Of a stretch of DNA of 11,942 nucleotides, positions 1 to 6,409 are shown one piece after another. The translations under genes and the position numbers were made by a program. This stretch comes from Turicibacter sp. GTDB taxonomy: Bacteria; Bacillota; Bacilli; MOL361; Turicibacteraceae. The first letter of the stretch is position 1. Each line of letters begins with the position of its first letter. The stretch spans positions 1 to 11,942 of the forward strand of contig JAUMTV010000094.1 of the NCBI GenBank assembly GCA_030531025.1, read 5' to 3'. The notes beneath the pieces are model-generated. The model did no database searches. It was not told the origin of the DNA and was given only the letters and a program-made list of their open reading frames with translations.

Positions 1-52
1 CTTTTTATGATTCATATTTAATTCTAATAACAGCATAAAATGAAATATATAG

Positions 53-60
53 AAAGGAGG
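53..60 (+). promoter_or_regulatory. Ribosome binding site deciding the antiporter start
   Basis: AAAGGAGG lies 6 nt before the ATG at 67. The upstream ATG at 40 has no such site, and this motif would fall inside its coding sequence, so the longer reading is unlikely. Confidence 0.85.
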
Positions 61-66
61 TCTTTG

Positions 67-1695
67 ATGACTTTTTCATTACTTATATGTGCTATTATTC
101 TAATCATCTGTATCTTACTAAGCAAGGTTACTCACCAACTCGGTGTCCCTTCTTTATTATTTTTTATCCTTCTTGGGATGTTAATTGGCTCAGATGGATT
201 TTTTAAAGTTTCCTTTAATGACTATCATTTAACAGAACAACTGTGTACCATTGCACTCATTTTCATTATTTTTTACGGAGGGTTTGGGACGAACTGGAAA
301 ATGGCGAAACCTGTCCTTAAACCATCCTTACTGTTATCAACACTCGGAGTTGTCTTAACCGCCGTCATCACTGGGCTGTTTTGTCACTTCATCTTACAGC
401 TTGAATGGATAGAAAGCTTACTCATTGGAGCTGTCATTAGTTCCACCGATGCTGCCTCTGTCTTTTCCATCTTACGTTCTAAAAAGTTAAATTTAAAAAA
501 TGGGACAGCTTCGATTTTAGAACTTGAAAGTGGAAGTAACGATCCGATAGCTTACATGCTGACCCTGATTTTAATTGATTTAATGAATCAAAGTGCACAA
601 CTCGCTGAAATTCCTTTTCTCTTAATGGCACAAATCGGTTATGGAACGTTATTTGGCATTATTATTGGAATTGGGACAAGCGTCATTCTTAAAAAAATTA
701 ATTTCATGGTCGATGGATTAGAAACTATTTTTGTTCTTGCGATTGCTATCCTCTCATTTGCACTTCCGACACTTATTGGGGGAAACGGCTATCTAGCAAC
801 GTATTTAACAGGAATCATTATTGGAAATCATTCAATTTCTAATAAAGTCACCCTCGTTCACTTTTTTGATGGCCTCACAGGGCTCGCTCAAATCTTAATT
901 TTCTTTATTCTTGGGCTTTTATCATTCCCTTCACAAATGCCATCCATTTTATTACCTTCATTTATCATCTTTATTTGGCTGACTTTCATTGCTCGTCCAC
1001 TGACAACATTCTGTCTATTACCTTCAGGTAACTACACAATTCCTCAAAAACTCCTTCTATCTTGGTCTGGCTTACGGGGGGCTTCCTCTATTGTTTTTGC
1101 AATTTTAGTCGTGCTAAATAGCCCCGACACGTCATATGATATCTTCCATATCAGCTTTTGCATCTGTCTCATGTCAGTCGCACTACAAGGAACACTTTTA
1201 CCAACGATTGCCCGAAAACTTGGCATGATTGATGATAACGATAACGTCCTCAAAACGTTTACCGACTATCAAGAAGAAGAACATCTTCCTCTTATTAAAC
1301 TTTTCATAACCCCCTCGCATAACTGGGCCAACCAAAAAATTCATGACCTTAATTTGACTGACACATTAATACTAATGATTCGGCGAAATGAACAGACATT
1401 AATTCCAAACGGTAACACATTAATCTTACCTGGCGATGAACTTGTTATGAGTGGCACAAGCTATCACGAAGATCCAAATCTCATGTTAACTGAAATTTAT
1501 ATTGATAACCCTACTCATCCTTGGCTTAATAAAACAATCAAAGAATTAAACCTTCCATCTCAAACACTCATTATTCTAATTAAACGTCAAGATGGAACAA
1601 ATATAACCCCTAAAGGAGATACCTTTATTCAACTTCATGACATCTTAATCCTAACTTGTGAAACATGTGATCAGTGCACCATCGCCTGTCATTAG
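67..1695 (+). CDS. nhaP2: K+/H+ antiporter, CPA1 family (CvrA/NhaP2 type) with C-terminal RCK_C domains
   Basis: Cytoplasmic-membrane cation/proton exchanger that would release K+ (or Na+) in exchange for protons. An upstream in-frame ATG exists at 40, but AAAGGAGG at 53-60 sits 6 nt before the ATG at 67, so I take 67 as the start (542 residues). Residues 1 to about 390 are roughly a dozen hydrophobic helices. They carry the family signatures SSTDAAS (Thr127-Asp128), ESGSNDP (Asn158-Asp159, the cation-binding ND pair) and WSGLRGA. Two RCK_C (TrkA_C) regulatory domains follow at about 408-463 and 477-530, as in cytoplasmic ligand-gated antiporters. The length fits the CvrA family. The last 12 residues are an odd Cys-rich tail (CETCDQCTIACH). 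The gene stands alone; the only terminator-like feature after it is a T-run at 1721-1727. Family assignment is firm; the ion is inferred. Confidence 0.93.
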   Translation: MTFSLLICAIILIICILLSKVTHQLGVPSLLFFILLGMLIGSDGFFKVSFNDYHLTEQLCTIALIFIIFYGGFGTNWKMAKPVLKPSLLLSTLGVVLTAVITGLFCHFILQLEWIESLLIGAVISSTDAASVFSILRSKKLNLKNGTASILELESGSNDPIAYMLTLILIDLMNQSAQLAEIPFLLMAQIGYGTLFGIIIGIGTSVILKKINFMVDGLETIFVLAIAILSFALPTLIGGNGYLATYLTGIIIGNHSISNKVTLVHFFDGLTGLAQILIFFILGLLSFPSQMPSILLPSFIIFIWLTFIARPLTTFCLLPSGNYTIPQKLLLSWSGLRGASSIVFAILVVLNSPDTSYDIFHISFCICLMSVALQGTLLPTIARKLGMIDDNDNVLKTFTDYQEEEHLPLIKLFITPSHNWANQKIHDLNLTDTLILMIRRNEQTLIPNGNTLILPGDELVMSGTSYHEDPNLMLTEIYIDNPTHPWLNKTIKELNLPSQTLIILIKRQDGTNITPKGDTFIQLHDILILTCETCDQCTIACH

Positions 1696-1836
1696 TGGAT
1701 AGGTTACAATTAATTAGATAGTTTTTTTAAGGTCATATAAAATTATAAATAATGTCAATCAAAAGGAACTTTAACATACCCCAAACTAAAATTCGTAGAC
1801 CACGCCGTACTTATACTGATGAATTTAAAAATCAAT

Positions 1837-1883
1837 GGGTCACCTAGCAGTGAGCTATGCGAACTATCCTCCGTTGCTAGGGA
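1837..1883 (+). repeat. Short structured repeat, copy 1 (47 nt)
   Basis: Begins GGGTCACC and ends CTAGGGA. The outer arms CCTAGCA (1843-1849) and TGCTAGG (1875-1881) pair perfectly over 7 bp. An inner AGTGAGC/GCGAACT arm pair with loop TAT encloses two G-A mismatches, followed by the conserved TATCCTCC (1865-1872). It splits the IS3 orfA remnant, with ATG on both sides as a possible 3-nt target duplication. Confidence 0.6.
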
Positions 1884-1967
1884 ATGAGTTCAACTTTATT
1901 TAAATGGAAAACGTAAATGTGACATTACCCGTGAATATGATCTTTCATCTTCTTTACTCGATAAGTA

Positions 1968-2012
1968 GGGTCCCCATTCTTTCCGAAGGAAAGGTATCCT
2001 CCTTTGATGGGC
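1968..2012 (+). repeat. Short structured repeat, copy 2 (45 nt)
   Basis: Begins GGGTCCCC. The outer stem CCCAT (1973-1977)/ATGGG (2007-2011) differs in sequence from copy 1 but pairs at the equivalent place. The inner hairpin CTTTCC-GAA-GGAAAG (1979-1993) is perfect, and the conserved TATCCTCC follows at 1995-2002. It interrupts orfA between LLDK and IKQ. Confidence 0.6.
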
Positions 2013-2118
2013 AGATTAAACAATCAACGTCAACTGGTTCCTTTAAAGAGAAAGATAACCGAACAGACGAAGAATCAGAGTTAATCGAACTTCGTAAAAA
2101 AGTTAAACAGTTAGAAAT

Positions 2119-2165
2119 GGGTCACCTGCCATTTACGAAGTAAATGTATCCTCCGCTACTAGGGA
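2119..2165 (+). repeat. Short structured repeat, copy 3 (47 nt)
   Basis: Shares GGGTCACCT, TATCCTCC and CTAGGGA with copy 1 at the same spacing, while the interior differs. The inner hairpin CATTTAC-GAA-GTAAATG is perfect over 7 bp. The outer stem is partly decayed. It lies directly after the last recognisable orfA codons. Confidence 0.6.
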
Positions 2166-2342
2166 ACGGCTTAGCATACTGCCAAAATACATCATCGAAC
2201 TTCTCCACTTCTTCACCCTAATCTATCTGATCTACTCATTAGACAAATAAAACAAAAAATGGTTACAATAATTAAAATTTTTAAAACAATTATATTTAAT
2301 TCTCATTATAACAATTTAATCCGATTTTTACACATTTGTCCA
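2166..2342. other. AT-rich gap with no recognised gene
   Basis: Sequence between the third repeat and the terminator of the sigma operon. I see no convincing reading frame and no transposase OrfB similarity; it may be decayed IS or spacer sequence. Confidence 0.5.
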
Positions 2343-2343
2343 T

Positions 2344-2377
2344 AAAAAAACCTCTTTGAGAACTCAAAGAGGTTTTA
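2344..2377 (-). terminator. Rho-independent terminator of the sigma/anti-sigma operon
   Basis: AAAACCTCTTTGAG (2347-2360) pairs perfectly with CTCAAAGAGGTTTT (2363-2376) around a 2-nt spacer (effectively a 4-nt loop). On the minus strand it is followed by a U7 run. The stem overlaps the stop codon of the anti-sigma-like gene. Confidence 0.9.
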
Positions 2378-3583
2378 ATGATCTGATGCAGGCATCATAT
2401 ATCCATCACTATTTAATATTTCTTGAATCACTTTGCCTGTCTTTTTATCTTTAACGATAATCGAAATAGTTTTATCAAAAACTTCATAAAGCTTTGGCTC
2501 ACCTTCATCGATTTCCTCTAATCGATATTCAGAAATATTTTTTAAAAAGTCTGAAATCATATAAACTTTATTATCTTCATTTTTTTGATATAAAATCTCA
2601 ACTGGCTTTTCATCAAACATTACTTCAATGTCATAATCAGTCGAATTCAGTTGCTGAAAATCAATATTTAAGGTTAGAAGTTCTTCAGGTTCCACTTCAC
2701 CTTCATAATAATATCGATTAATCATAACGTGCATATCGTCAACCCAATCAATCCCACTCGTGTTGGTAGTAATAAGCTTTTTATTTTCAATCTCTACTGG
2801 ATCAAAAGTTGGTGCACCTACTCCGCCCCCACTATATATCATACTTTTTTCAGGAATCACCTCTCCAATCTCATCGACTGTTCCATTAAACTGTAAAACA
2901 TATTTAATAGAGTTTATTCCACCTGTTGAACAAAAAACTTGATTCTTAATCGACTGTAACCATTCATAATCTTCTAATTGTTCAGATGTTAACTCATTAG
3001 CTTTTTCATTTAGCTGATATTGAGTACATATTCCAGAACTATCTACATATGAAATCATTGGATATTTTTTCTCTAATTTTAAAACGTCACTCATTTCTTG
3101 CTCAAAATGATGAAACTCTCGATCAATGGGAACTAATCCTCGAGACTCTTCTACATCATTATTCACGTAATAATATTTTAAAATGTCACTGTTATCTTTT
3201 TTAGCAATTGCTAAAAATAATTGATCCTCTATTTCTATTGTCTTCACCTCTAGCTGTGAAGTCACATCAAAGTATTTAACTTGATTTTCGTACGTATAAA
3301 TATTCTCTGTTATTTGTATCCGATTTGGATTTTCAACAAAAGCATAAAGATTAAAATAAACATCATCTCCAAAAATATTCAAATGATACTCATTAGCACT
3401 TATTTGTGTAATTTTATAACCTGGATTTTCGTTTGAAAAAATAGGAATTAAAACTAAGAGAGCGACAGCAACAACTAAAGTTATTGGCTTCATCATTTTT
3501 AATTTTTGTTTTTTTGTTTCATATGTTTCAATTCGATTCATAATTGTCATTACTTCTTGATCAATATCAACTTTACTCATCAT
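2375..3583 (-). CDS. Membrane protein coupled to an ECF sigma factor, probable anti-sigma factor
   Basis: 402 residues: a charged cytoplasmic N-terminus (1-32), one membrane helix (about 33-50, ITLVVAVALLVLIPIF) and a roughly 350-residue outer domain that I do not recognise. It overlaps the end of the sigma gene by 11 nt (ATGATGAG-TAA arrangement), with GGAGG inside the sigma gene serving as its ribosome binding site, so the two are translationally coupled. A second ATG three bases on is an equally good start. Position, topology and coupling argue for an anti-sigma factor holding the sigma factor at the membrane. The sequence lacks the zinc-binding HxxxCxxC of ZAS-type anti-sigmas. The only cysteines I see are two in the outer domain (in ICTQY and FCSTGG). 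It could instead be a sensor or effector of the regulon. The function is inferred from context only. Confidence 0.72.
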   Translation of the reverse strand: MMSKVDIDQEVMTIMNRIETYETKKQKLKMMKPITLVVAVALLVLIPIFSNENPGYKITQISANEYHLNIFGDDVYFNLYAFVENPNRIQITENIYTYENQVKYFDVTSQLEVKTIEIEDQLFLAIAKKDNSDILKYYYVNNDVEESRGLVPIDREFHHFEQEMSDVLKLEKKYPMISYVDSSGICTQYQLNEKANELTSEQLEDYEWLQSIKNQVFCSTGGINSIKYVLQFNGTVDEIGEVIPEKSMIYSGGGVGAPTFDPVEIENKKLITTNTSGIDWVDDMHVMINRYYYEGEVEPEELLTLNIDFQQLNSTDYDIEVMFDEKPVEILYQKNEDNKVYMISDFLKNISEYRLEEIDEGEPKLYEVFDKTISIIVKDKKTGKVIQEILNSDGYMMPASDH

Positions 3584-4127
3584 CCTTCCCTCCTAACGCT
3601 ATCCTTAATTTATCTAAACTCCGCTTAATAATCGTATAAATTGTTTTAACTGATGTTTTCTCTAATGTTGCAATTTCTTTTGGGCTTAAATCTGCATAAA
3701 AATAATACCTCATCACTCGTTCATGCTTATCTTTTAAACAAGTGCGCATTAAATGATTAATTTTTTGTGCCTTCTCTTCTTTGATCAATCTTGTTAGCGC
3801 ATCATCTGTTGTTTCAGATAATACTTTCAATTCATCTTCCCCATTAAACACCTGCTGTCGATAGTCCTTACTTCTTAAATAATCAATGCAACGATAATTA
3901 GCAATCTTATAGAGCCATGTCTGAAACGATGATTTCTTAGCGTTGTAACGTTTAAGCGATCGATATGCCTCAAAAAAAATATCTTGGCATAACTCTCTAC
4001 TAACTTCAACATCTCCTACCTGCTGATAAACGTAATGATAAATCAATGAATAGTAGTGCTTTATAATTTCTTCATATGCATGTTTATCGGTCGTTAACAC
4101 GACCTGAATCAGCTTCTCTAATTCCAC
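3573..4127 (-). CDS. ECF-family RNA polymerase sigma factor
   Basis: 184-residue sigma-70 family protein of the extracytoplasmic-function type, which directs RNA polymerase to a stress regulon. Region 2 spans about 17-88 and includes LCQDIFFEAYRSL, then SFQTWLYKIANYRCIDYLR, the usual core-binding and -10 recognition helices. Region 4 spans about 120-175, with the helix-turn-helix LSPKEIATLEKTSVKTIYTI that would read the -35. Length is typical. The start is GTG at 4127, chosen because AAAGGGGAGG (4134-4143) lies 7 nt upstream. The downstream gene overlaps it and probably encodes its anti-sigma partner. An inverted repeat at 4211-4236 lies in its upstream region. The target regulon cannot be read from this window. 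Family call is firm. Confidence 0.95.
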   Translation of the reverse strand: MELEKLIQVVLTTDKHAYEEIIKHYYSLIYHYVYQQVGDVEVSRELCQDIFFEAYRSLKRYNAKKSSFQTWLYKIANYRCIDYLRSKDYRQQVFNGEDELKVLSETTDDALTRLIKEEKAQKINHLMRTCLKDKHERVMRYYFYADLSPKEIATLEKTSVKTIYTIIKRSLDKLRIALGGKDDE

Positions 4128-4210
4128 CTCGCAGCCTCCCCTTTACCACAAATCACTTTTATATCCGAAGTTGATTTTAAAAATTCTTCAGAATTTTAAA
4201 TTTTTTTCTT

Positions 4211-4236
4211 CATTTTAACATAATCAATGTTAAATG
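4211..4236. promoter_or_regulatory. Inverted repeat upstream of the sigma gene
   Basis: CATTTTAACAT (4211-4221) and ATGTTAAATG (4227-4236) are inverted copies with one bulged base around the 5-nt spacer AATCA. The site lies 84 nt or more upstream of the sigma gene. It could be an operator overlapping a promoter (TAAAAT is present on the minus strand), but it is AT-rich and could be fortuitous. Confidence 0.35.
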
Positions 4237-4283
4237 ATGAAAACTAATACCGTTGAGTTATAAGAATCCCCCTATTTCGTGAC

Positions 4284-4316
4284 AAAAGACATCGTGATTA
4301 AAATACGATGTCTTTT
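4284..4316 (+). terminator. Orphan terminator-like hairpin upstream of bsh
   Basis: A 12-bp perfect stem, AAAAGACATCGT (4284-4295)/ACGATGTCTTTT (4305-4316), with a 9-nt loop and a following T-run. No gene on the plus strand precedes it. Its stem core nearly repeats that of the terminator after bsh (GACATCG/CGATGTC), suggesting duplication or a lost upstream gene. Confidence 0.6.
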
Positions 4317-4590
4317 TCATAACCTTAATAGACAATATCCAGAAAATGATTATCAATAATATCATGTTTTTCTAAAATATCATGAAATAATGAATCCACT
4401 TATTAACTTAATTAAAAAATGAAAAAGTTCAAATCTATTAAGCTGCCTTGCTAAACCACCGATATTTATTTAGTAAGATCATCTCATCCGTTTTTACTTA
4501 TATGTATTAAAAAATCATAGAAATGAAAAAAATAGTTAATTCTAAAGGATGGTAAGGATATCTACTAAAACTAATAAAAAAATCATTAAC
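4317..4590. other. Intergenic region upstream of bsh
   Basis: AT-rich region with no gene. It contains a Fur-like partial match, AGAAAAT-G-ATTATCA (4341-4355, 12 of 14 positions of TGATAATnATTATCA). It also holds two direct copies of AATATCATG (4358-4366 and 4376-4384, 18 nt apart). I find no convincing -35/-10 pair for bsh; TTGCTA at about 4449 followed by weak -10 candidates is the best of a poor set. Confidence 0.4.
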
Positions 4591-4607
4591 TAAAAGGAGG
4601 AACCCCT

Positions 4608-5597
4608 ATGTGTACAGGATTATGTTTAGAAACAAAGGATGGGAAACATCTATTCGGAAGAAACCTTGATGTTCCTGGGCCATACGGTCAATCAGTTCAT
4701 ATTATTCCTAGAAATTTCGAATGGTTTAATGTTGTCGATCAAAAAACATATCAATCTAAATATGCTTGTATTGGAATGGGAATTATTAGTGATAATCATC
4801 CATTTATCTTTGATGCGGTCAATGAAAAAGGATTAGCAGGAGCCGGTTTAAACTTTATTGCCTTCGCTCACTTTTCAGACCAACCACAAGAAGGAAAAAC
4901 AAATATTTCTGGTTCTGACTTCGTTTACTGGGCTTTAAGCAATTTCTCTGATTTAACAGAATTAAAAGATGCTCTAAAAGATTTAAATATTACTAATATT
5001 CCATTTAAACCAAGCCTCCCAGTTGCTGGACTTCACTGGATCTTTACTGATTTATCAGGAAAAAGTATTGTCGTAGAGTGCATGTCTGATGGAATGCATG
5101 TTTATGATAATCCAGTGGGGGTTTTAACAAATGATCCAACATTCCCTTGGCATTTAAATAACCTATGCCAATATGTAGGATTACAAAATCATATGCCTGA
5201 ACCGAAAAAAATGGGCGACTTAACAGTTCACCCATTTGGTCATGGACTTGGAATGAAAGGATTACCTGGTGATGCATCTCCCGCTTCTCGATTTGTTAGA
5301 ACGGTTTTCTTTAGAGATTGTATTACAGAGGCTAATGATGAAATCAGTGGAATCACAGCATTCTTTAATGTTTTAATGACGGTTAGTGTCATCAAAGGTT
5401 GTGACATTGACCATGAAACTGAAATGGATCACACCTTATACAAATCTGCTATGTGCCAAGAAAGTGGAACTTATTATTATACAGACTACCATAACCGACG
5501 TATTAATGCGGTTCGTATGCATGAAGCAGATTTAGATGGGAAAGATATTATTAGCTTCGATTATCATAACGAGCAAGACATCCTCTTTCAAAACTAA
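4608..5597 (+). CDS. bsh: Conjugated bile salt hydrolase (choloylglycine hydrolase)
   Basis: Ntn-hydrolase that cleaves the amide bond of glycine- or taurine-conjugated bile salts to give free bile acids, acting in the cytoplasm of gut bacteria. The 329-residue length is typical. After Met removal Cys2 becomes the N-terminal nucleophile. The other catalytic residues known from the clostridial enzyme are all in place by direct count: Arg18, Asp21, Asn82, Asn175 and Arg228, the last in SPASRFVR after the GLPGD motif. The ribosome binding site AAAAGGAGG (4592-4600) lies 7 nt before ATG. The gene is monocistronic and closed by a strong terminator shared with the convergent heme oxygenase gene. 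There is no signal peptide. Penicillin V acylase is the alternative within the superfamily, but the Asn82 and GLPGD context favours bile salts. Residues 211-213 are GHG, discussed as a specificity loop. Confidence 0.96.
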   Translation: MCTGLCLETKDGKHLFGRNLDVPGPYGQSVHIIPRNFEWFNVVDQKTYQSKYACIGMGIISDNHPFIFDAVNEKGLAGAGLNFIAFAHFSDQPQEGKTNISGSDFVYWALSNFSDLTELKDALKDLNITNIPFKPSLPVAGLHWIFTDLSGKSIVVECMSDGMHVYDNPVGVLTNDPTFPWHLNNLCQYVGLQNHMPEPKKMGDLTVHPFGHGLGMKGLPGDASPASRFVRTVFFRDCITEANDEISGITAFFNVLMTVSVIKGCDIDHETEMDHTLYKSAMCQESGTYYYTDYHNRRINAVRMHEADLDGKDIISFDYHNEQDILFQN

Positions 5598-5598
5598 T

Positions 5599-5630
5599 AA
5601 AAAGACATCGAGAAAATCGATGTCTTTTTT
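5599..5630. terminator. Bidirectional terminator between bsh and the heme oxygenase gene
   Basis: AAAAAGACATCGA (5599-5611) and TCGATGTCTTTTT (5617-5629) form a 13-bp perfect stem with loop GAAAA. T-runs follow on both strands, so it can end bsh on plus and the heme oxygenase gene on minus. Confidence 0.92.
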
Positions 5631-5650
5631 ACTAATCAGGAAGGGAAAAA

Positions 5651-6289
5651 TTAGGCAACAGGGTGTAATTTTGCTTCTAACTCTTGTGAGACTGCCATGT
5701 TATAAATGTAAGTATTACAAATTTCATTAATTAATAATTGTTTCATGTCTTCTGCTAATTGGATTCCATCTAACTTATTATGATAATTCATCACATATGT
5801 ACGAACATCACCTAAGTTCTCGAATGTATAATAATTTAATCCTTCTGCTTCAATTCCATATTTTAAATTTAATAATGATTTAAATGTACGTCCACCAAAT
5901 AAATCCGCTAAGAAACGTGTATAAGCATACGCCACTAATAACTCTGGATTTGTTTCTGTCACTTCTTTAATACGTGCCACACAAACTTTAGTTGATGATA
6001 ATAATTCTAATGAATCTAACTTATCTTTAAAAAGATATTGTAAATCTTGATAAATAAGTTTTGATTTATATAATTCAGGTGTCACATAACCTTTAACCAC
6101 TGGATGTTCTTTATGTGATTCTAATCCTTCTTCAATCGCTTGATACATCGCATGTAAATTAAAAAGATATTCAGCATAACCTAAAACAGTTGCTTCCCCA
6201 TCCATCATGCGTTTAATGTATCCACTATGCTCAGCAGCACTATGTAATAAACTTGTTTTTTGTCGAATTTCCATCATATATTTCATCAT
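5651..6289 (-). CDS. Biliverdin-producing heme oxygenase (HO-1 family)
   Basis: 212-residue all-helical heme oxygenase that opens heme to biliverdin, CO and Fe2+, serving iron acquisition or heme detoxification in the cytoplasm. The proximal heme ligand is His16 in SLLHSAAE, matching the conserved histidine near the N-terminus of HO-1 and HmuO. The distal helix reads YTRFLADLFGG (123-133), with Asp129 equivalent to the catalytic Asp of HO-1 (GDLSGG). The first glycine of that motif is Ala128, a modest departure. A GAGG element sits 5-8 nt before tandem ATGs, so either 6289 or 6286 may be the start. It is monocistronic with its own promoter carrying a Fur box, so it is probably induced by iron starvation. 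No heme transporter is visible next to it in this window. Confidence 0.93.
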   Translation of the reverse strand: MMKYMMEIRQKTSLLHSAAEHSGYIKRMMDGEATVLGYAEYLFNLHAMYQAIEEGLESHKEHPVVKGYVTPELYKSKLIYQDLQYLFKDKLDSLELLSSTKVCVARIKEVTETNPELLVAYAYTRFLADLFGGRTFKSLLNLKYGIEAEGLNYYTFENLGDVRTYVMNYHNKLDGIQLAEDMKQLLINEICNTYIYNMAVSQELEAKLHPVA

Positions 6290-6329
6290 TGATTCCTCAC
6301 AATCTATTATTTAATTTGTTACAAGTGTG

Positions 6330-6358
6330 ATTATAGCCTTATTGATAATGATTTTCAA
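6330..6358 (-). promoter_or_regulatory. SigA-type promoter of the heme oxygenase gene
   Basis: On the minus strand TTGAAA (6358-6353), a 17-nt spacer and a perfect TATAAT (6335-6330) lie about 40 nt before the start codon. The -35 and spacer overlap the Fur box. Confidence 0.85.
6343..6357. promoter_or_regulatory. Fur box over the heme oxygenase promoter
   Basis: TGATAAT-G-ATTTTCA matches the Bacillus 7-1-7 Fur consensus TGATAATnATTATCA at 13 of 14 positions. It covers most of the -35 and much of the spacer, so bound Fur would block polymerase when iron is plentiful. Confidence 0.85.
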
Positions 6359-6409
6359 TTTAGATGCTCTCCCCTCAACACACTCCCAAATATAGTAGTC
6401 AACTAAATT

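Larger units (their letters stand above)
1776..2118 (+). pseudogene. Remnant of IS3-family transposase OrfA, broken by repeat insertions
   Basis: Joining three frames gives an OrfA of the IS3 group: PRRTYTDEFKNQ (1800-1835), then QLYLNGKRKCDITREYD (1891-1941) and SSSLLDK, then KQSTSTGSFKEKDNRTDEE and ELRKKVKQLEM (2018-2118). The first part is the helix-turn-helix and the last is the leucine-zipper-like segment. The start codon is decayed: ATA at 1776, about 8 nt after AAAGGAA where ATG is expected. About 49 nt extra sit between EFKNQ and QLYLNG, and about 46 nt extra between LLDK and IKQ. Both inserts are members of one short repeat family, and a third copy follows LEM. No OrfB follows, so the element is truncated and inactive. 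An open frame at 1904-2143 reads the wrong frame before the second insert and is not a gene. The 9-mer GGTTACAAT occurs on both sides (1702-1710, 2261-2269), possibly by chance. Confidence 0.75.

Noticed and set aside
1904..2143. 79-residue open frame starting MENVNVTLPV
   Set aside because: It reads the wrong frame through the first half of the IS3 orfA remnant and through repeat copy 2, then falls into the true orfA frame; a product of decay, not a gene.
1837..2165. CRISPR-like array from the three repeats
   Set aside because: Only three degenerate copies, unequal gaps filled with transposase coding sequence, no cas genes and no leader.
1702..2269. GGTTACAAT direct repeats as IS target duplication
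   Set aside because: Nine AT-rich bases, longer than the 3-5 nt duplications usual for IS3, and not at recognisable IS ends; noted but not strong.
2494..2942. Plus-strand frames at 2494-2721 and 2760-2942
   Set aside because: They lie antisense to the anti-sigma-like gene, with no ribosome binding site or recognisable product.
4176..4207. AAAATTC/GAATTTT hairpin followed by T7 upstream of the sigma gene
   Set aside because: Almost no GC pairs and no plus-strand gene to terminate; probably AT-rich chance.
4639..5277. Frames at 4639-4836 (+) and 5044-5277 (-)
   Set aside because: Shadows inside bsh, whose frame has all catalytic residues.
5536..5730. Plus-strand frame running from bsh into the heme oxygenase gene
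   Set aside because: It crosses the bidirectional terminator and two real genes in other frames; no start signals.
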